NCBI RefSeq assembly: GCF_006337165.1
Contig: NZ_CP040896.1
Location: forward strand, 682,001-746,000
DNA from: Hymenobacter jejuensis
GTDB lineage: Bacteria; Bacteroidota; Bacteroidia; Cytophagales; Hymenobacteraceae
Direction: 5' to 3'
Length of the DNA: 64,000 nucleotides
The notes beneath the pieces are model-generated. The model made no database searches, was not told where the DNA came from, and saw only the letters and a program-made list of their open reading frames with translations. A program made the position numbers and the translations under genes. Shown here piece by piece: positions 8,097 to 16,100 of this stretch; position 1 is the stretch's first letter, and each line of letters begins with the position of its first letter.

Positions 8097-9398
8097 ATGC
8101 CTGTTGCCTTCTCTTTTCGCAAGGTGCTCGCTGGGGCCGGTCTTGCGCTGGCCGCGGCGGCCTGCACCTCCAACTCCTCTTCCTCCGAAAAAGCCGCCAG
8201 CGGCGAGTCGGCCGCTACCAACACCAATTACCTGAAAGCGGGTACCTGGCGCGGCGTGCTCTCAACGCAGGGCCAGGAAATCCCGTTTCTGTTTGAAGTA
8301 GAATCCGGTAATAACAACCAACCCGTGGCCGTGTACCTGCGCAACGGCGCGGAAAAATTAAAGCTCGACGAAATCAAAGCCGCCGGCGACTCTACCACCA
8401 TTCGGTTGGGCGCCTTTGATGCTGCGCTGGTTGTACGTGCAGATGGCAGCGATAAGCTAAAAGGCACTTGGGTAAAATACGACACGAAAGACCCGTACCG
8501 GGTGCCCTTTACCGCTACACAAGGCGAGCAGAAACTGTTTCCGGTTTCCAATGCGAAGCCTCAGTCCTTCGACGGTACTTGGGCGGTCACCTTCAAAGAG
8601 GACGATGGCAAAACGTATCCGGCAGTGGGCATTTTCAAGCAAAACGGCACCGACGTAACGGGCACCTTCCTTACGACTACCGGCGACTACCGGTACTTGG
8701 CGGGCCAGGTCGACGGGAACACCTTGAAAGTAAGCACGTTTGATGGCAGCCACGGATTTCTCTTCACTGCCAACCGGAACAGCGACATCAATACCATCAT
8801 CAAAGGCGACTTCTACAGCGGTAAAAGCGGCCACGAAACCTGGACCGGACGGCTCGACGCGAACGCCAAACTCCCCGACGTCAACACCCTTACTGGCATG
8901 AAACCCGGTCAGAAAAAGCTCGATTTCAAGTTTCCGAACATCTACGAAGGCGGCGTCATCTCCCCTTCCGACCCCAAGTACAAGGGCAAAGTGGTGGTGG
9001 TGCAGATTCTGGGCTCGTGGTGCCCCAACTGCATGGACGAGACCAATTTCCTGGCGCCGTGGTATGAAAAGAACAAGAGCCGCGGCGTCGAAATCATCGG
9101 CCTAGGCTACGAGCGCAGCTCCGACCAAAAGAAGGCGTCGGAACGCCTCGTGAAAATGCGCGAACGCATGCATGTGGGATATGACATCGCCGTTGCGGGC
9201 GTATCGAACAAAGACTCGGCCAGCAAGTCGTTGCCACAACTGGCTCAGGTTCTGGCTTTTCCGACAACCATTTTCTTAGATAAAAAAGGCGAAGTACGGA
9301 AGATCCATACGGGTTTCTCCGGCCCCGGCACGGGTAAATATTATGATGCCGAAATCGCTGAGTTCAATAGAACCATCGACGAGCTACTAAAAGAATAA
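8097..9398 (+). CDS. TlpA-like thioredoxin-fold lipoprotein
   Basis: A 433-residue lipoprotein. The start at 8097 (MPVAFSFRKVLAGAG) gives a signal peptide ending in AAAAC, a usable lipobox, while the open frame from 8001 adds 32 residues lying over the promoter. Residues 45-280 are a beta-rich domain without a clear family name. The C-terminal 150 residues are a thioredoxin fold with the redox pair in GSWCPNCMDE and a later cis-proline region (LAFPTTIFLDKKG). Such proteins reduce disulfides or assist cytochrome c maturation in the periplasm. The specific partner is unknown. The frame ends inside a hairpin at 9397-9433. Confidence 0.85.
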   Translation: MPVAFSFRKVLAGAGLALAAAACTSNSSSSEKAASGESAATNTNYLKAGTWRGVLSTQGQEIPFLFEVESGNNNQPVAVYLRNGAEKLKLDEIKAAGDSTTIRLGAFDAALVVRADGSDKLKGTWVKYDTKDPYRVPFTATQGEQKLFPVSNAKPQSFDGTWAVTFKEDDGKTYPAVGIFKQNGTDVTGTFLTTTGDYRYLAGQVDGNTLKVSTFDGSHGFLFTANRNSDINTIIKGDFYSGKSGHETWTGRLDANAKLPDVNTLTGMKPGQKKLDFKFPNIYEGGVISPSDPKYKGKVVVVQILGSWCPNCMDETNFLAPWYEKNKSRGVEIIGLGYERSSDQKKASERLVKMRERMHVGYDIAVAGVSNKDSASKSLPQLAQVLAFPTTIFLDKKGEVRKIHTGFSGPGTGKYYDAEIAEFNRTIDELLKE

Positions 9399-9433
9399 TT
9401 CATAACCATCAGATTACCTGACGGTTATGAATT
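9397..9433 (+). terminator. Hairpin directly after the TlpA-like gene
   Basis: AATTCATAACC (9397-9407) pairs with GGTTATGAATT (9423-9433). It starts inside the stop codon and lies just before a second, stronger stem. Confidence 0.5.
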
Positions 9434-9437
9434 GCGA

Positions 9438-9489
9438 AAAAGCCGTTGGTTGTGCATAGCACATTTGCTAAGCACAACCGACGGCTTTT
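9438..9489. terminator. Bidirectional terminator, 18-bp stem
   Basis: 9438-9455 pairs with 9472-9489 with one mismatch, flanked by A and T runs. It separates the convergent TlpA-like and P450 genes. Confidence 0.75.
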
Positions 9490-9533
9490 GCTTTCTAATG
9501 GCAGAGATTAGCAAGCAGGAAGTTCGCGCCGGT

Positions 9534-10913
9534 TCACGTCCGGAGCCGAAACCGCACCCGAAAATCGTGGCGGGGCCGTAGCGTAATGAGCGGTTCCAGT
9601 TGTACGGGCGGCTGCACCACTGGCTCCACGTCGAAACGGCGTAGGGTTTCGAGAAGCACCAGCTGCATCTCGGTGAGCGCAAACTGATTGCCGATGCACA
9701 GGCGCGGCCCGCCGCCGAACGGCGCGTAGGCGTAGGGCGCATGTTGGCGTACTTGCTCGGGCGCAAAACGCTCGGGGCGAAAGACTTCCGGCTCGTCCCA
9801 CAGCTTGGGCGAATGGTGCACGCCGTAGAGATAGATGGATATCAGTGTGCCTTTGGGCAGGAATACGCCGTTGTATTCGTCGTCTTCGAGGCTGATGCGA
9901 TCCGTAATCCAGGCGGGCGGGTACAGGCGCATGGTTTCCTGTACCACTTGCAGCGCGTAACCAAGCCGGGGCAAGTCGGCAAATGCGGGCCGTCGATCGC
10001 CTAATACTTCCGCCATTTCGCGCCGCAGCTTCGCTACTACTTCCGGATGCTGGGCCAGCAAATGCCACACCCACGAAAGGGCATTGGCCGAGGTTTCGTG
10101 TCCTGCCACGAGCAGAATGGCAGCTTCGTCGAGCACCTGCGTTTCCGTCATGGGCTGGCCGGAATCTTCGTAGCGGGCATCGAGCAGCATTTGCAGCAAG
10201 TCGTCGTGCGTTTCGCCGCTGCGCTGACGCTCCCGGATGTACTTCAGCATCAGGCGGCGCAGTTCGGCGGCATACTGGTCGTGACGGCGATACTGGCCGG
10301 TTACGGTAAGCCACGGAAACAAATACGGCTGCCGAACGCTGCGCACGTAAAACGCCTGTATCGCCGTGATGAGCCACGCCATTCGCTGCAATTCGGCCTC
10401 GGGCAGATTGCTGCTAAACACCGAGCGCGCAATGATGCGAAACGTCAGGGTCGTCATCATCTCGTGCACCGGCGCTTCCACAGCCCCACCCTGCTGCGCG
10501 GCCTGTTTTTTCAGCGGGTCCAGGCAATCGTCGATTACGCTCAGCATCAGGTCAGTAAGCGCGGCAACGCGCTGGCGGTGAAAGCCGGGCTGAATCAGGC
10601 GGCGCTGTTGCAGCCAATAGTTGCCCTCGCTGGTCAGCAGGCCGTGCCCCATGTAGCGGGCAAAGCCCAACGACATCCACGACTTCGGGAAGTTGCGGTG
10701 GTTTTTCTGCAAAACGTGCTGAATCAGGCCCGGATCGCGGGTCAGCAGCGATTTCTGCACGCCGCCCAAATACATGATCAACGAATCGCCAAGCTCGTTG
10801 AGGTACGAGTCGAGCATTGGCAACGGATTGGCTGCCAAGGCCATAGAGTTGCGCAAGGAGCGCAGGCGCGGCACCACCGGCAACCGTCCAACAACAGGTG
10901 AAGTAGCGGGCAT
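9534..10913 (-). CDS. Cytochrome P450
   Basis: A 459-residue heme monooxygenase. The heme-binding loop FGGGPRLCIGN carries the cysteine ligand, the K-helix ETMRLYPP carries the ExxR pair, and the I-helix AGHETSAN carries the oxygen-activating threonine region. There is no N-terminal membrane anchor. The substrate cannot be read. A role in carotenoid or fatty-acid hydroxylation is possible for this phylum, but the gene lies almost 50 kb from the carotenoid locus. No redox partner gene is adjacent. It is divergent from the zinc-ribbon gene. Confidence 0.93.
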   Translation of the reverse strand: MPATSPVVGRLPVVPRLRSLRNSMALAANPLPMLDSYLNELGDSLIMYLGGVQKSLLTRDPGLIQHVLQKNHRNFPKSWMSLGFARYMGHGLLTSEGNYWLQQRRLIQPGFHRQRVAALTDLMLSVIDDCLDPLKKQAAQQGGAVEAPVHEMMTTLTFRIIARSVFSSNLPEAELQRMAWLITAIQAFYVRSVRQPYLFPWLTVTGQYRRHDQYAAELRRLMLKYIRERQRSGETHDDLLQMLLDARYEDSGQPMTETQVLDEAAILLVAGHETSANALSWVWHLLAQHPEVVAKLRREMAEVLGDRRPAFADLPRLGYALQVVQETMRLYPPAWITDRISLEDDEYNGVFLPKGTLISIYLYGVHHSPKLWDEPEVFRPERFAPEQVRQHAPYAYAPFGGGPRLCIGNQFALTEMQLVLLETLRRFDVEPVVQPPVQLEPLITLRPRHDFRVRFRLRT

Positions 10914-11108
10914 AAGGAAATTGTGAGGGCTATTCCTAAAGGTAAATACAAGCCCCGAACGCTGCTAGTGTGTCTTGGTCTGGCTGAGCCGATTGCGGCT
11001 GGGCTTCACCTTTTTGAGATGCCTTGCGTACACTTCCCAACAAGCGCCGCCTCACGAGCGCCGCCGATGCTCTCGCTCCTTTCTCCAACACCAACTTCTT
11101 TCCCGCTT

Positions 11109-11420
11109 ATGTGGATTCAGCAAAAACCCAACACCCCTGCTCCCGTCGATGAACTTCAGGGCCGCACCGTCGGATTGAAATTCGAGTGCAATAAGTGTCA
11201 CACCGAAGTATTTACAGACCTGATTGGCGTGCCCGCACCCGACTTGCTGGCCAACTCAATGGAAGACGACGGGCAGTATGAAAAAGAAGAAGTAAAGTGC
11301 CCCAGCTGCGACATGACGCACGAAATCACCGTGAAAAGCACCTTCGACGGCGTGATGTTCGACGTTTCGGAAGTAGCACAAGGCAGCGTAAGCTACCAGG
11401 TAGCCGAACCGGAAGTCTAG
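11109..11420 (+). CDS. Small zinc-ribbon protein
   Basis: A 103-residue soluble acidic protein with two CxxC knuckles, FECNKC near residue 31 and VKCPSC near residue 67, consistent with one structural zinc. The ATG at 11109 (MWIQQKPNTPAPV) is chosen. The open frame continues upstream to 10923, but that extension is proline- and serine-rich, has no obvious fold and overlaps the intergenic region. The function is unknown. A very strong palindromic terminator follows. Confidence 0.6.
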   Translation: MWIQQKPNTPAPVDELQGRTVGLKFECNKCHTEVFTDLIGVPAPDLLANSMEDDGQYEKEEVKCPSCDMTHEITVKSTFDGVMFDVSEVAQGSVSYQVAEPEV

Positions 11421-11477
11421 TCTGAACCACGGATCGCGGCAACTCTGCCGAGAAGCAGCCGACCCCTGTCAACTCAT

Positions 11478-11515
11478 AAAAAGAGTTGTCCTGGATATCC
11501 AGGACAACTCTTTTT
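11478..11515. terminator. Perfect 38-base palindromic terminator
   Basis: 19 bases on each side of GGAT|ATCC are exactly complementary, with A and T runs at the ends. It separates the convergent zinc-ribbon and prenyl synthase genes and should work both ways. Confidence 0.8.
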
Positions 11516-11523
11516 ATAATCAC

Positions 11524-11534
11524 TTGATTATCAA
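11524..11534. repeat. Dispersed AT-rich motif, exact core
   Basis: TTGATTATCAA, nine bases beyond the terminator stem at 11478-11515 and upstream of the 3' end of the prenyl synthase gene. Confidence 0.6.
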
Positions 11535-11586
11535 TTTATTACCCAATACAAGGCATTGCCTGCTGTAGCCCGATCTTACGATACCG

Positions 11587-12567
11587 CTACTTCTCCCGCT
11601 CGATGGTGTAGTTGATCAACTGCTCTAGCGAGGTGCGAGAGGGTGACTCTGGAAAATTGCGCAGCAACGTCAGGGCCTCGTCGCGGTAGCGTTGCATGGT
11701 AGCAATGGCGTAGTCTAGGCCACCGGATTTCTTCACGAAATCAATTACGGCTTGCACGCGGTCTTTGCGGCCGTCGTTGTTTTGCACGTTGAAAATAACG
11801 CGGCGCTTCGTGAGCCAATCGGCTTGCTGCAAGGCATATATGAGCGGCAACGTCATCTTTTTCTCTTTGATGTCGATGCCGACGGGCTTGCCGATTTCGT
11901 CGGTGCCGTAATCAAACAAGTCGTCCTTGATCTGGAAGGCAATGCCGACTTTCTCCCCAAACAGGCGGGCCCGCTCAATGGTGGCTTTGTCGGCGCCGGC
12001 CGAAGACGCTCCTACCGCGCAGCACGACGCAATCAGCGAAGCGGTTTTCTGGCGGATGATTTCGAAGTACACGTCTTCTGTGATGTCGAGGCGGCGCGCC
12101 TTTTCGATTTGCAGCAACTCGCCTTCGCTCAACTCCCGTACCGCATTCGACACGATTTTGAGCAGATCGTAGTCGTCGTGCTCCAGCGACAATAGCAGGC
12201 CTTTCGACAGCAGGTAGTCGCCGACCAGAACCGCTATCTTGTTCTTCCACAGGGCATTAATGGAAAAGAAGCCCCGGCGGTAATTCGACTCATCTACCAC
12301 ATCGTCGTGCACCAGCGTAGCCGTGTGCAGCAGTTCGATGAGCGCCGCGCCCCGGAAAGTAGCTTCGGGCAGTGGGTCGCCGCCGCAGATTTTGGCCGTA
12401 AAAAACACGAACATCGGCCGGATCTGCTTGCCTTTGCGCTTCACGATGTAGCCCATGATCTTGTCGAGAAGCATCACCCGGCTTTGCATGGAAGCGCGGA
12501 ATTTGCGCTCAAATTCCTCCATGTCGGCCGCAATAGGGGCCTGTATTTGATCCAGGGATACTTTCAT
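11587..12567 (-). CDS. Long-chain polyprenyl diphosphate synthase
   Basis: A 326-residue trans-prenyltransferase. The ATG at 12567 (MKVSLDQIQAPIA) is chosen over the longer frame from 12606. The first aspartate-rich motif is LVHDDVVDES, the second is KDDLFDYGTD, and RKGKQIRP binds substrate. The absence of bulky residues just before the first motif suggests a long product, as expected for the menaquinone side chain. It adds isopentenyl units to farnesyl or geranylgeranyl diphosphate. The same precursor pool feeds the carotenoid genes at 57-62 kb. It is divergent from an alpha/beta hydrolase. Confidence 0.9.
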   Translation of the reverse strand: MKVSLDQIQAPIAADMEEFERKFRASMQSRVMLLDKIMGYIVKRKGKQIRPMFVFFTAKICGGDPLPEATFRGAALIELLHTATLVHDDVVDESNYRRGFFSINALWKNKIAVLVGDYLLSKGLLLSLEHDDYDLLKIVSNAVRELSEGELLQIEKARRLDITEDVYFEIIRQKTASLIASCCAVGASSAGADKATIERARLFGEKVGIAFQIKDDLFDYGTDEIGKPVGIDIKEKKMTLPLIYALQQADWLTKRRVIFNVQNNDGRKDRVQAVIDFVKKSGGLDYAIATMQRYRDEALTLLRNFPESPSRTSLEQLINYTIEREK

Positions 12568-12691
12568 CGACGGGTAAAGGCGGTGCAATGATACGGGGCG
12601 GCGCAACGGTTTCCTAACCTCGCAGTATCCGTAGCGGTTTTAGCCTCGTACTTTCACTACGATTTGTTCACCCGCACTTTTGCTGAAGAAA

Positions 12692-13564
12692 ATGTCCGTC
12701 GATACGTCACCTGTTGTTGTTGAGTTTCTGCTGAGCAGCACCCGCCACACCCGCCCCTTCGCCGCCGACGCTCGCTACGTGCCCACTGGCCAGCCCAAAC
12801 CAGTGGTGGTGTTTGTGCACGGCTTTAAAGGCTTCAAAGACTGGGGCCATTTCAACGTGCTCGCCGACTATTTTGCCCACCACGGCTTTGTGTTCGTGAA
12901 GCTGGACCTGTCGCACAACGGCGTGGTGCCCGGCGGCACCGGCGACCTCGAGGACATGGAGGCTTTCGGTCAGAACAATTTCAGCCTGGAGCTTGACGAC
13001 CTGGGCATCTTACTGGATCGCCTGCACGAGCCAAATGGTACGCCCGTTCCGGCAGCAGAAATGGATTTGTCGCGCTTGTATTTGGCGGGCCACAGCCGCG
13101 GCGGCGGGCTGGTGATGCTGAAAGCGGCCGAAGACGCACGCGTGCGGGCCGTAGCCGCTTGGGCACCCATCAACGACATCGACCAACGCTGGTCGGAGGA
13201 CATCATGCGGCAGTGGAAGGAAAACGGTGTGCAGTACGTAGACAACTCGCGCACCGGCCAGCGCATGCCCATGTACTATCAATTGGTAGAAGATTATTTC
13301 GCCAACAAGCAGCGCCTCGACATTCCGCGCAACGTGCGCGAAAAGCTCCGCCAGCCCTTATTTATTATCCACGGCGATCAGGACGAAACGCTGCCAGTAG
13401 AAATGGCGCATGCCCTGAAAAGCTGGAAACCCGAAGCTGAGTTGGTGATCGTGCCGGGGGCCGGGCACATGTTCGGCGGCAAACACCCCTGGGACGAAAA
13501 CCACCTCCCTGCGCAGGCGCAGGAAGTTGCCGACCGCACCATTGCCTTCTTTCGCGGGCTATAA
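12692..13564 (+). CDS. Alpha/beta hydrolase (serine hydrolase)
   Basis: A 290-residue cytoplasmic enzyme. VVVFVHGFKGFKDW forms the oxyanion region, LAGHSRGGG carries the nucleophilic serine, HGDQDETLP the acid and GAGHMFGG the histidine. The ATG at 12692 is preferred over the TTG at 12680. The lipase/dienelactone-hydrolase-like form does not define a substrate. Its stop codon overlaps the folK start by one base (TAATG), so the two are translationally coupled. That coupling does not itself show a folate role. Confidence 0.88.
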   Translation: MSVDTSPVVVEFLLSSTRHTRPFAADARYVPTGQPKPVVVFVHGFKGFKDWGHFNVLADYFAHHGFVFVKLDLSHNGVVPGGTGDLEDMEAFGQNNFSLELDDLGILLDRLHEPNGTPVPAAEMDLSRLYLAGHSRGGGLVMLKAAEDARVRAVAAWAPINDIDQRWSEDIMRQWKENGVQYVDNSRTGQRMPMYYQLVEDYFANKQRLDIPRNVREKLRQPLFIIHGDQDETLPVEMAHALKSWKPEAELVIVPGAGHMFGGKHPWDENHLPAQAQEVADRTIAFFRGL

Positions 13565-14094
13565 TGGCAGAAGCTAATTTTTCCACGGCTTACCTCCTGC
13601 TTGGTGGCAATCTCGGTGACCGAGCCGCCACTCTACGGACAGCTATTCAGCTGCTAAACGCGTCGGCCGGACGTGTGGTGGCGGTATCGGGAGTATACGA
13701 AACGGCGGCTTGGGGCCTAGAAGATCAGCCTGCTTTTCTCAACCAAGCCGTGCAGCTCGCAACGACCTTACGCCCCGAGCAGTTGCTGGCGGCATGTTTG
13801 CAAATAGAACAGCAAGCCGGCCGCGAGCGCCGCATCCGTTGGGGCGCCCGCACCCTCGATATTGATATCTTATTGTATGACAATGAGATAGCAGATACAC
13901 CTCAGCTCCAAGTACCCCATCCGCGCCTGCCAGAACGCCGCTTTGCGTTGGTGCCGTTAGCCGAAATTGCGGCGGAAGTGCTGCATCCGGTACTGGGCAA
14001 AACCGTGGCGGAGTTGCTGGCGGAATGTGCAGATGAGTTGGAGGTAGTGCAGGTCGAGAAGAAAGTCGATAATGGTCGACTTGGCTCTCATTAA
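13564..14094 (+). CDS. folK: Hydroxymethyldihydropterin pyrophosphokinase
   Basis: A 176-residue folate-pathway enzyme that transfers pyrophosphate from ATP to 6-hydroxymethyl-7,8-dihydropterin. LLGGNLGDR at the N-terminus, WGARTLDIDILLYD in the middle (metal-binding aspartates) and PHPRLPERRFALVPL are the family signatures. Length is normal. The ATG shares one base with the hydrolase stop codon. Confidence 0.95.
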   Translation: MAEANFSTAYLLLGGNLGDRAATLRTAIQLLNASAGRVVAVSGVYETAAWGLEDQPAFLNQAVQLATTLRPEQLLAACLQIEQQAGRERRIRWGARTLDIDILLYDNEIADTPQLQVPHPRLPERRFALVPLAEIAAEVLHPVLGKTVAELLAECADELEVVQVEKKVDNGRLGSH

Positions 14095-14186
14095 ATTTGC
14101 ATTTGCAAATCTGTACTCCATTGCCAGTATCAGATAACCCAATTAATTTAAAAACAAGGTTTAACTAAAAGCATGAATAGAAAAGC

Positions 14187-14537
14187 ATGAATAGATTAGA
14201 AGGCAGGTTGAAAAAGGAATTATACTTAGACAAGTTTGTCTTCACTGGCCTCACAAATTTGAACACTGGGTTTGATGTACCTTCAATTAAATACTTTTCA
14301 GCGCTAGACTTCGAGATTGTTTTAAAACGAGTTCGACAGCTTGGCTTAGGAATTTATGGGATCGAGCCTTGGAAAAATGGTGAATATTACTGGGCTGTGA
14401 CTTACGAAGAAGTTACAAATGACCCTACAGATCCTTCTTGGTATATCAAAGCGTTTGAAGATTTCAAAAAAGACGAAGAAGAATTGCAGTACGCAGCAAC
14501 TTACTATATACCTGATGGGATTTTGACTGAAGAATAA
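14187..14537 (+). CDS. AT-rich orphan protein, possibly immunity-like
   Basis: A 116-residue acidic protein (central segment LGIYGIEPWKNGEYYWAV, later WYIKAFEDFKK and YAATYYIP). I do not recognise a named family. The style is that of small immunity proteins found next to polymorphic toxins, but no toxin gene is adjacent. Base composition is clearly more AT-rich than folK and fabD on either side, which suggests recent arrival. A five-codon frame (14173-14190, MNRKA) precedes it and ends in ATGA overlapping this start. The bases around the two ATGs (gcatgaataga) are a direct duplication. Confidence 0.6.
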   Translation: MNRLEGRLKKELYLDKFVFTGLTNLNTGFDVPSIKYFSALDFEIVLKRVRQLGLGIYGIEPWKNGEYYWAVTYEEVTNDPTDPSWYIKAFEDFKKDEEELQYAATYYIPDGILTEE

Positions 14538-14589
14538 ACCAAAATTGCGTTGCTGGCGCACGCCAGCAGCACTACCAGGCTACGGAAAC

Positions 14590-14627
14590 AAGAACGCCCC
14601 TCTGAAATTTTCGGAGAGGCGCTTCTT
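14590..14627 (-). terminator. Imperfect hairpin after fabD
   Basis: AAGAACGCCCCTC pairs, with bulges, with the segment ending GGCGCTTCTT. It lies between the orphan gene and the fabD stop codon. The U tract on the minus strand is weak. Confidence 0.4.
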
Positions 14628-14647
14628 ATAAAAGAAATCCCCGGCAG

Positions 14648-15535
14648 TTACACCGCTGCCGAACTCAACGCGGCGGCCGGAACAATCTTCTTCACCAAGC
14701 CTTGCAGCACCTTGCCGGGTCCGCATTCCACGAAATCAGTGGCGCCGTCCTGAGCCATGCGCTGCACGAGCTGCGTCCAGCGGACGGGCGCGGTGAGCTG
14801 GCGCACCAGGTTCTCGCGGATTTCGTCGGGGTCGCGGTGCGGGAGTGCGTCTACGTTTTGGTACACGGGGCAAATTCCGACCGAAAACTTGGTTGTTTCA
14901 ATAGCCTGAGCCAGAGCCGCTTCCGCCGATTGCATGAGGGGCGAGTGAAACGCGCCGCCTACAGGCAGCGGCAAGGCGCGCTTGGCACCGGCGGCTTTGA
15001 GTTGCTCGCAGGCAATTTCCACGCCCCGCCGCGAACCCGAAATCACAAGTTGGCCGGGGCAGTTGAAGTTGGCAGCCACTACCACATCGCCGCCCTGGCT
15101 GATTTCGGTGCAGATGCGCACGACCACATCATCGTCGAGGCCGAGGATGGCGGCCATCGTGCCGGGCTCTACCTCGCAGGCAGTTTGCATGGCTTGAGCG
15201 CGCTGAGCTACGAGCTGCAAAGCATCTTCAAACTTGAGCACCTGCGCGGCTACCAGCGCCGAAAATTCGCCCAACGAATGTCCCGCGACCATGTCGGGCA
15301 GCAGGTCGTTCATCACGGCGGCTTGCGCTACGGAGTGCAGAAAAATGGCTGGCTGCGTGACGTTGGTTTGGCGCAAATCTTCGTCGGTGCCTTCAAACAG
15401 GATGTCGGTCAGGCGGAAGCCGAGGATGTCGTTGGCCTGATCCATAAGCCGGCGGGCGATGGGCTGCTGCTCGTAGAGGTCGCGGCCCATGCCCATAAAC
15501 TGGCTGCCCTGACCGGGGAAAATGACTGCTTTCAT
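14648..15535 (-). CDS. fabD: Malonyl-CoA:ACP transacylase
   Basis: A 295-residue fatty-acid synthesis enzyme that loads malonyl groups onto acyl carrier protein. The ATG at 15535 (MKAVIFPGQGSQFMGMG) is chosen. The longer frame from 15670 adds a spurious 45 residues. AGHSLGEFSALV carries the catalytic serine and GGAFHSPLM the histidine. Length is normal. No other fab gene lies nearby. Confidence 0.95.
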   Translation of the reverse strand: MKAVIFPGQGSQFMGMGRDLYEQQPIARRLMDQANDILGFRLTDILFEGTDEDLRQTNVTQPAIFLHSVAQAAVMNDLLPDMVAGHSLGEFSALVAAQVLKFEDALQLVAQRAQAMQTACEVEPGTMAAILGLDDDVVVRICTEISQGGDVVVAANFNCPGQLVISGSRRGVEIACEQLKAAGAKRALPLPVGGAFHSPLMQSAEAALAQAIETTKFSVGICPVYQNVDALPHRDPDEIRENLVRQLTAPVRWTQLVQRMAQDGATDFVECGPGKVLQGLVKKIVPAAALSSAAV

Positions 15536-15688
15536 GAAATGGAAGTATGCAGAATGGGTGGGAAACACAGATTTGGCGGATGCTTTCTGGAGGGCAGGCC
15601 GCCTGTAGTCGGAGCGCAAACTGCACAAATCGGGCGTCATGCCCAAAAGGAATTGCGTATTAGTCTCCAACGGATAATATATAACTCA

Positions 15689-15699
15689 TTTATAATCAA
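15689..15699. repeat. Dispersed AT-rich motif, one mismatch
   Basis: TTTATAATCAA, five bases beyond the stop codon of the small lipoprotein gene and upstream of fabD. Confidence 0.45.
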
Positions 15700-15703
15700 T
15701 TAT

Positions 15704-16021
15704 TTATCTATATGGCCGTTGGTAGGCCGTTCCGGTGCGTTTGTCCACTACAATGAGTCCTTCACGGGGCCATGTCAGTACGTTGCGCTTGAAAAAGACC
15801 AGCCATTCGGCCGGCTCTTCCTTCACCCGAATCGAATCGAGGAAATAGTCGCCGGCTATGGGCTGTTGTTTGAGGTAGAGCGTAGCCACCTTCACGGCCT
15901 CCTGCCGGGTCTGGACAATGGCTTCGCGCCGGGATACCGAGTTATCCGGGCTTGTGTTGACGCAGCCACTGAGCGCAAACGCCAGTCCTACTACGAAAAG
16001 CAATGCCTTGACCATGTTCAA
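15704..16021 (-). CDS. Small lipoprotein, function unknown
   Basis: A 105-residue protein with a lipoprotein signal (ALLFVVGLAFALSGC, acylated cysteine at residue 20). The mature part ends with a strand-rich segment (WLVFFKRNVLTW, then VVDKRTGTAYQRPYR) that recalls the last strands of PepSY- or NTF2-like domains, but the match is too short to name. A second ATG two codons in is equally possible. The start codon lies immediately beyond the U tract of the terminator at 16028-16053, so how it is transcribed is unclear. Confidence 0.65.
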   Translation of the reverse strand: MNMVKALLFVVGLAFALSGCVNTSPDNSVSRREAIVQTRQEAVKVATLYLKQQPIAGDYFLDSIRVKEEPAEWLVFFKRNVLTWPREGLIVVDKRTGTAYQRPYR

Positions 16022-16027
16022 AAAAAT

Positions 16028-16053
16028 AAGGGCGACCTACTTGGGCCGCCCTT
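16028..16053 (-). terminator. Terminator after the type-B sorted protein
   Basis: On the minus strand AAGGGCG (from 16053-16047) pairs with CGCCCTT (from 16034-16028) and is followed by ATTTTTT. It ends the 941-residue gene, and its U tract touches the next start codon at 16021. Confidence 0.7.
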
Positions 16054-16100
16054 TTATAATCCTATCTCTTTCAAAAGGTTGCGAAAGAGCAGCTTGAAGT

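Noticed and set aside
10923..11108. N-terminal extension of the zinc-ribbon protein
   Set aside because: The extra 62 residues are low-complexity with no fold, and ATG 11109 gives a compact complete zinc-ribbon protein.
14550..14753. 67-codon frame after the orphan gene
   Set aside because: It runs through the fabD terminator and the antisense of fabD with no motif.
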